Below, piece after piece: positions 4,825 through 8,308 of a stretch of DNA of 8,308 bases (its first letter is position 1; each line of letters starts with the position of its first letter). This DNA is from Collinsella sp. (lineage in GTDB: Bacteria > Actinomycetota > Coriobacteriia > Coriobacteriales > Coriobacteriaceae): NCBI GenBank assembly GCA_022713905.1, contig JAIHTM010000102.1, positions 1 through 8,308 on the forward strand, given 5' to 3'. Position numbers and translations under genes: made by a program. The notes under the pieces are model-generated. The model was not told where the DNA came from. It searched no databases and saw nothing but the letters and a program-made list of their open reading frames with translations.

Positions 4825-7572
4825 ATGATCAACAAGAGCGATGGCACCGGAACGCCGTCCGATATCAAATGGACCGTTACGCTCAACAACGGTGATATCA
4901 AAACCGACATGAATGGCTATACATTCACCGACATACTGGACGACAAGCAGACGTATACGGGTAATTACGTCGTTTATAGGGGGCTCTACGGGGAAGACGA
5001 GATCGCCCGCGGCAATCTCGATAGCCCAACTGGTAAAACGTTTAGCTATACGTTCTCAGATCTATCTGACGCGGATAAGTGCCAGCCCTATCGCATTGTT
5101 TATCACACCCAGATGAAAGAACAAGACTCGTATGACACGGTGAGCAACAGTGCGAGTATCTCGCGCGACAATTCCGTTTCCGGCACGGACAGCGGCACGT
5201 TTACGCCGAAGCTGGTGGGGACGCAGATTAAAAAGTGGCTTGTGAATGACTCTGATGTGGCGACAACAGGTCAGGCAACCTGGAAACTCCAGATAGCACT
5301 GGGTTCCATTGTTAATGCAATGAATCCATCAACGGTCAAGGTTTACGATACGTTTCAGACGGCCTGGAACCAATATATCGGCCCAGACGTCGACAGCTAT
5401 TCTATTAAAATCGGCGATGTCCCTTTGGAGAAAGGCGTCGATTGGTGGTTCGACGCCGGCAGTGATTCAACGTCGTTTGGAACCAAGAAAAACTTCAACC
5501 TGTTCATTCGGATAAGCGACGAGGTGAAGAACGCGCTCAAAGATAACCCGGATGCGGTAATTACTTATAAGACAAAATCCGATGCGCTTCCTGGCTGGTA
5601 CTCCAATTTTGCATCAGTGGAAGTAAGTGGTACTAAATATTTCACGGACTATATTTATTACTATGTCGATGCGAACTCGACTCCTGATGTCGAGAAGCCT
5701 TCGGCGAAGACCGCAGTCTCTTGGAATGGAGATTTCGACTGGAGCAAAATCGACGGGTCTAATGAGAAAGGCGCATGGATCGTTGACTGGACGATTTATG
5801 CCAACAGAGCCAAGACGCCGGGAGGGGAGCCTTACGGCGCCGGCAATCTTAATAACCAGCCGCTGAATGTCGTGGACAAGCTACCGAGTGGTATGAGCTA
5901 TGTGCCGGAGTCTGCTAAATACTCACTGTTCCAGAATCCGTATGACCAGAAAGCGTATAACGGCACCGCCCAGCGAGAGAAGACCGTCGCCGACAACTTG
6001 CCCCTTACGAGCGTTGACGTCAGTGATGGCAAGGACACTGTTACCTTCTCCATTCCCACGACGGCGCTCGGCAACTATGCTGGTTACGCCAAACTTACGT
6101 ATCAGACGGCGGTCAAGCGTAGCGAGCTCGATACTTCTAAGAACGAGGTGGAGTTCACCAACTCAGCCAGTGCTGAGTCGGGCGACAAGACGTTCAAGCC
6201 TGGTAGTGGCACCGTCACCATTAAGAACAATGTGCTGCAAAAGGCGGGCGAGCAGGTCGCTAACAGTAACCGCATTAAGTACACCATCTTGGTTAATGAA
6301 TCGGCAGTTGATCTCAAGAAGGACAGCGATTATCTCGAGCTCATCGATACCATGGATGCCAAATGCACGCTGGTGACGGATAAGGTCAAAGTGTATCAAT
6401 GCGATGGGAAAGACTGGAGCTTGCTGGACTCGGACAAATACACCGCCAGTGCTGAGACCGTCAGGGATGGAAATGGAGCTGCGTGTACAAAGATGACGCT
6501 CCGCGTTCCCGATGAGAAGTATCTCAAAGTTGAGTATGAGGTCATTCCTGCCGGCAACGAAGGAGATACGGTCTCTCTGTCGAATACGGCCTCGCTTACG
6601 GGCATTTTTGACGGCAATGCAAAGCATGAAAAGAATTGGGAAATTCAAAGGGTGTCCGGTTCGGCGGGTGGCAGCGGCTACGGCGTCACGGTAACCAAGG
6701 TTGATGCGAGCGAAATCACAAAGAAGCTGTCCGATGCTGAGTTCACGCTCTATGAGGTTGATATGGATGGGGCTTTGAAGTCCGGTCTTGAATCAGCTAC
6801 AAAGAAGATTCGGAGTGATACGACAGGCGACGACGGCACGGTGAAATTCGGATCCGCTACGCAAAAGATGGAAGCCTACAAACTGTATTGTCTTGAGGAG
6901 ACCAAGGCACCCGACGGATACAATGTTGTCTCTAAGCCGGTCTGGATTCTGCTCAGGGGTCAAGATGAGCAGAAATATCAGGAAGCGCTTGCTAAAGCAG
7001 AAAGTTTGAAGGCGAAGTACCCTGAACAGCTAGAGACTCCGACGGTTAGCACTGATATCGCGGTCTATGATGTGCCTTACACCGGTGAGGCTACGATTTC
7101 TGCAACTAAGCTGCTCCAAGGCTCGACACTGCAGGAAGGACAGTTTGCGTTTGCGCTCAAGGATGCAAACGGCAAGGTTCTTCAGACCGTGAAGAACCTT
7201 GCCGATGGCAAGATTAACTTTGTTTTGGACTACACCAAGATGGGGACCTATACGTACTTTATCTCCGAGGTCGTCCCCGAGGGCGCTGAGGGCAACGTCA
7301 AGGACCACATCACCTATGACGCAGCCGAGCATAAGGTTAAGGTTGACGTAAAAAAGGGGGACAGAAAACTTGAAGCCACCGTCACCTACGACGGCGCCGA
7401 CCCCTCGACACCGCCGACTTTTACCAACAAGTACTCGACCACGCTTCCCGAGGCGGGCGGGGCTGGCTTGACTATGACGTATCTGGCTGGCGCTTCGATG
7501 CTGTGCTTTGCCGCGACGTGGATGCATGCTCGCCGCCACCGTGATCTTGATCGAGGTGGTCGCCATGAGTAA
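4825..7572 (+). CDS. C-terminal part of the pilus adhesin (modules, isopeptide domains, anchor)
   Basis: This is the open frame after the amber codon, shown from its first ATG. That ATG has no ribosome site and falls inside a module (YDMINKSDG), so it is unlikely to be a true start; by readthrough the segment would begin at 4729. Using whole-gene codon numbers, modules end in recurring strand motifs IVYHT (414), ITYKT (569), LTYQT (747) and VEYEV (892), each followed by N-x-A-S or NFAS (431, 584, 769, 910). A GSAGGSG linker precedes a SpaA/Cna_B domain with VTKVD (Lys 948) and ExxAPxGY (Glu 1015). The FctA/TIGR03786-like domain has Lys 1085, Glu 1138 and Asn 1191 as the likely isopeptide triad. 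LPEAGG and a membrane span end the protein. On its own this piece has no signal peptide and could not be exported. Confidence 0.75.
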   Translation: MINKSDGTGTPSDIKWTVTLNNGDIKTDMNGYTFTDILDDKQTYTGNYVVYRGLYGEDEIARGNLDSPTGKTFSYTFSDLSDADKCQPYRIVYHTQMKEQDSYDTVSNSASISRDNSVSGTDSGTFTPKLVGTQIKKWLVNDSDVATTGQATWKLQIALGSIVNAMNPSTVKVYDTFQTAWNQYIGPDVDSYSIKIGDVPLEKGVDWWFDAGSDSTSFGTKKNFNLFIRISDEVKNALKDNPDAVITYKTKSDALPGWYSNFASVEVSGTKYFTDYIYYYVDANSTPDVEKPSAKTAVSWNGDFDWSKIDGSNEKGAWIVDWTIYANRAKTPGGEPYGAGNLNNQPLNVVDKLPSGMSYVPESAKYSLFQNPYDQKAYNGTAQREKTVADNLPLTSVDVSDGKDTVTFSIPTTALGNYAGYAKLTYQTAVKRSELDTSKNEVEFTNSASAESGDKTFKPGSGTVTIKNNVLQKAGEQVANSNRIKYTILVNESAVDLKKDSDYLELIDTMDAKCTLVTDKVKVYQCDGKDWSLLDSDKYTASAETVRDGNGAACTKMTLRVPDEKYLKVEYEVIPAGNEGDTVSLSNTASLTGIFDGNAKHEKNWEIQRVSGSAGGSGYGVTVTKVDASEITKKLSDAEFTLYEVDMDGALKSGLESATKKIRSDTTGDDGTVKFGSATQKMEAYKLYCLEETKAPDGYNVVSKPVWILLRGQDEQKYQEALAKAESLKAKYPEQLETPTVSTDIAVYDVPYTGEATISATKLLQGSTLQEGQFAFALKDANGKVLQTVKNLADGKINFVLDYTKMGTYTYFISEVVPEGAEGNVKDHITYDAAEHKVKVDVKKGDRKLEATVTYDGADPSTPPTFTNKYSTTLPEAGGAGLTMTYLAGASMLCFAATWMHARRHRDLDRGGRHE
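6676..7080 (+). other. SpaA/Cna_B-type domain with helical insert
   Basis: The domain opens with YGVTVTKVD (Lys 948 as isopeptide donor), has the DAEFTLYEVD strand, and carries the signature LxExxAPxGY with catalytic Glu 1015. After the strand KPVWILL comes a charged, Ala/Lys/Glu-rich stretch of about 30 residues (codons about 1035-1065) that looks helical. The closing strand IAVYDVPYTG then places Asp 1072 where Asn is more usual. Assignments come from motif reading only. Confidence 0.7.
7084..7434 (+). other. Pilin isopeptide linkage domain (FctA/TIGR03786-like)
   Basis: The stretch follows the family pattern closely: KLLQG near the start, GQFAFALKDANGKVLQT, an N-L-A-D-G-K-I-N-F turn and strand, YTKMGTYTYFISEV, ITYDAAEHKVKVDV, LEATVTYDG and the closing FTNKY. 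The likely intramolecular bond joins Lys 1085 and Asn 1191, with Glu 1138 assisting. This domain is typical of Gram-positive pilus subunits and their repeats. Confidence 0.85.
7444..7572 (+). other. Cell-wall sorting signal LPEAGG, membrane span and basic tail
   Basis: LPEAGG (7444-7461) is followed by about 20 hydrophobic residues (LTMTYLAGASMLCFAATWM) and the charged tail HARRHRDLDRGGRHE. That is the standard sortase substrate layout, with Ala in place of the Thr of LPXTG. The tail's last codons overlap the start of the next pilin gene. Confidence 0.9.
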
Positions 7573-8308
7573 GCCGCTTCGTCACGTGTTGGCCGTCATG
7601 GTGATGGTCATGGTTGTCGTCTTCTCTTTTGCAATCGCCCCTGGAACGGTTCGTGCTGCCGACACCGGAGCCATTACGGTGGACGGTAAAGTTGCGACGC
7701 GGTATGACGCATATCAGCTCTTTTCGGCGACCGTTGTCGACGACGCCGATGCTGACCAAAAGGTTGCAACCGACGTGACGTGGGCAAACGACGCAGTTCG
7801 CCATGCCGTTCTTCCCGTGCTTCATAATGCGGGGCTTGATGACTCGGCATCGACGGCGCAAGAGGCTGCCGAATGGATGAATGCCGACGGGTATATGATG
7901 ACCACGCTGGCGGCAAAAATTGCCCGCGCAGTTGTCAAGGCAGGTGCCGTGCCCGTGCCCCTTAACGCGGGCACGGCGGCAGAACTGCCCTGCGGATACT
8001 GGCTCATCGTCGCCGACGACGACGCCATCGACCAGAACGAGGCCGGCACCGCGCCGATTATGGCGCTGGTCGGCGGCAGCCCCGTCACCGTCAAGCCCAA
8101 GGCCGCGACGCCCAAGGTCCAAAAGCACGTGTTGGAGGACAGCGCCGCCGCATGGCAGAAGGCTGCCGACGCCACGGTCGCCGACGACCTGTACTGGCGC
8201 CTCTCTGCAACGGTCCCGGCGGGCCTCACCGCCTACGACACCTACGCGGTGCAGTTCGTCGACACCATGAGCGCGGGGCTCGACCCCTCCAAGGTGGCCG
8301 CGAGCATG
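7565..8308 (+). CDS. Isopeptide-forming fimbrial shaft pilin, N-terminal part
   Basis: 248 residues are visible and the gene continues past the window. The ATG at 7565 overlaps the adhesin stop (ATGAGTAA) and follows GAGGTGG (7553-7559) by 5 bases, so the two genes are probably translationally coupled. Residues 1-32 are a signal peptide with a Met/Val-rich core (VMVMVMVVVFSFAIA) ending in TVRA-A. The mature part has the FimA-like N-terminal pattern: ITVDGKVATRYDAYQLFSATV (split about residues 37-57), VTWAND (71-76) and GYWLIVADD (144-152). VKPK (176-179) resembles the VYPK pilin motif whose Lys links shaft subunits. TPKVQKHV (183-190) looks like the start of the next Ig-like domain with its isopeptide Lys. 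It is probably the major backbone subunit joined by a class C sortase encoded downstream. Codon use becomes much more GC-rich after about 7900. Confidence 0.85.
   Translation, partial: MSKPLRHVLAVMVMVMVVVFSFAIAPGTVRAADTGAITVDGKVATRYDAYQLFSATVVDDADADQKVATDVTWANDAVRHAVLPVLHNAGLDDSASTAQEAAEWMNADGYMMTTLAAKIARAVVKAGAVPVPLNAGTAAELPCGYWLIVADDDAIDQNEAGTAPIMALVGGSPVTVKPKAATPKVQKHVLEDSAAAWQKAADATVADDLYWRLSATVPAGLTAYDTYAVQFVDTMSAGLDPSKVAASM

Larger units (their letters stand above)
3856..7572 (+). pseudogene. LPxTG-type pilus adhesin gene interrupted by one amber codon
   Basis: Read as one gene, this locus has 1,238 codons in a single frame with only one internal stop, TAG at 4726-4728 (codon 291). The 32 codons between that stop and the next in-frame ATG are open and read like the surrounding protein (LPGSKNNATWTW and onward). 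The whole product would be a large sortase-anchored surface protein of the pilus tip or ancillary pilin type: signal peptide (1-34), N-terminal adhesive head (about 48-190), Ig-like DUF11-type modules (about 200-935), a SpaA/Cna_B domain (about 941-1076), a pilin isopeptide domain (1077-1193), LPEAGG (1197-1202), a hydrophobic span and a basic tail. It opens the pilus operon and overlaps the next pilin gene by 8 bases. I call it a pseudogene conservatively. An intact gene through sequencing error, suppression or readthrough is possible. Confidence 0.75.

Noticed and set aside
4825..4827. Independent gene start at this ATG
   Set aside because: There is no Shine-Dalgarno upstream, no signal peptide for a wall-anchored protein, and the ATG lies inside a module that begins upstream in the same frame.
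7598..7615. Three ATGGTN hexamers in the shaft pilin signal peptide as a phase-variable repeat
   Set aside because: The copies are imperfect and few, and a change of one unit would only lengthen the hydrophobic core without altering the frame.
7472..8128. Minus-strand open frame of 218 codons opposite the pilin junction
   Set aside because: It is a shadow of the coding frames on the plus strand and has no ribosome site or recognisable protein features.

Overview
The window looks like chromosome from a high-GC Gram-positive gut-type actinobacterium. Coriobacteriia such as Collinsella fit best. This is an inference from the GC-rich codon use of the housekeeping genes, the actinobacterial look of TypA and the nuclease, and the sortase-pilin locus with an LPEAGG sorting signal. 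No rRNA or other decisive marker is present.

Layout: (1) 104-1474, three closely packed plus-strand genes: a bifunctional-nuclease-domain (DUF151/BFN) protein, a small two-helix membrane protein and a small acidic protein of unknown role. (2) 1475-1591, a leader with a strong imperfect stem-loop. (3) 1592-3430, typA/bipA, a complete ribosome-associated translational GTPase, closed by a 17-pair hairpin terminator at 3455-3493. (4) 3494-3855, an AT-rich intergenic region (one 60-base stretch is only 25% GC) with a candidate promoter and several direct and inverted repeats. (5) 3856-7572, a large pilus-associated adhesin gene with signal peptide, adhesive head, repeated Ig-like modules, a SpaA/Cna_B-type domain, a streptococcal-type pilin isopeptide domain and an LPEAGG cell-wall sorting signal. 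It is split by one in-frame amber (TAG) codon at 4726-4728. (6) 7565-8308, the start of a second pilin, probably the shaft (FimA/Spa-like), overlapping the adhesin stop by 8 bases and running off the window.

Regions 4-6 are the front of a sortase-assembled pilus operon: a large ancillary or tip adhesin, then a backbone pilin, with a class C sortase expected downstream but not seen here. The main observation is the adhesin: 1,238 codons stay open in one frame on both sides of a lone TAG at codon 291, and the reading frame and domain pattern continue across it. The simplest reading is a recent nonsense mutation (or sequencing error) that leaves a secreted, unanchored 290-residue head. Suppression or readthrough is an alternative that could be tested. 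The adhesin is also visibly lower in GC than its flanks, which suggests it was exchanged or acquired separately.
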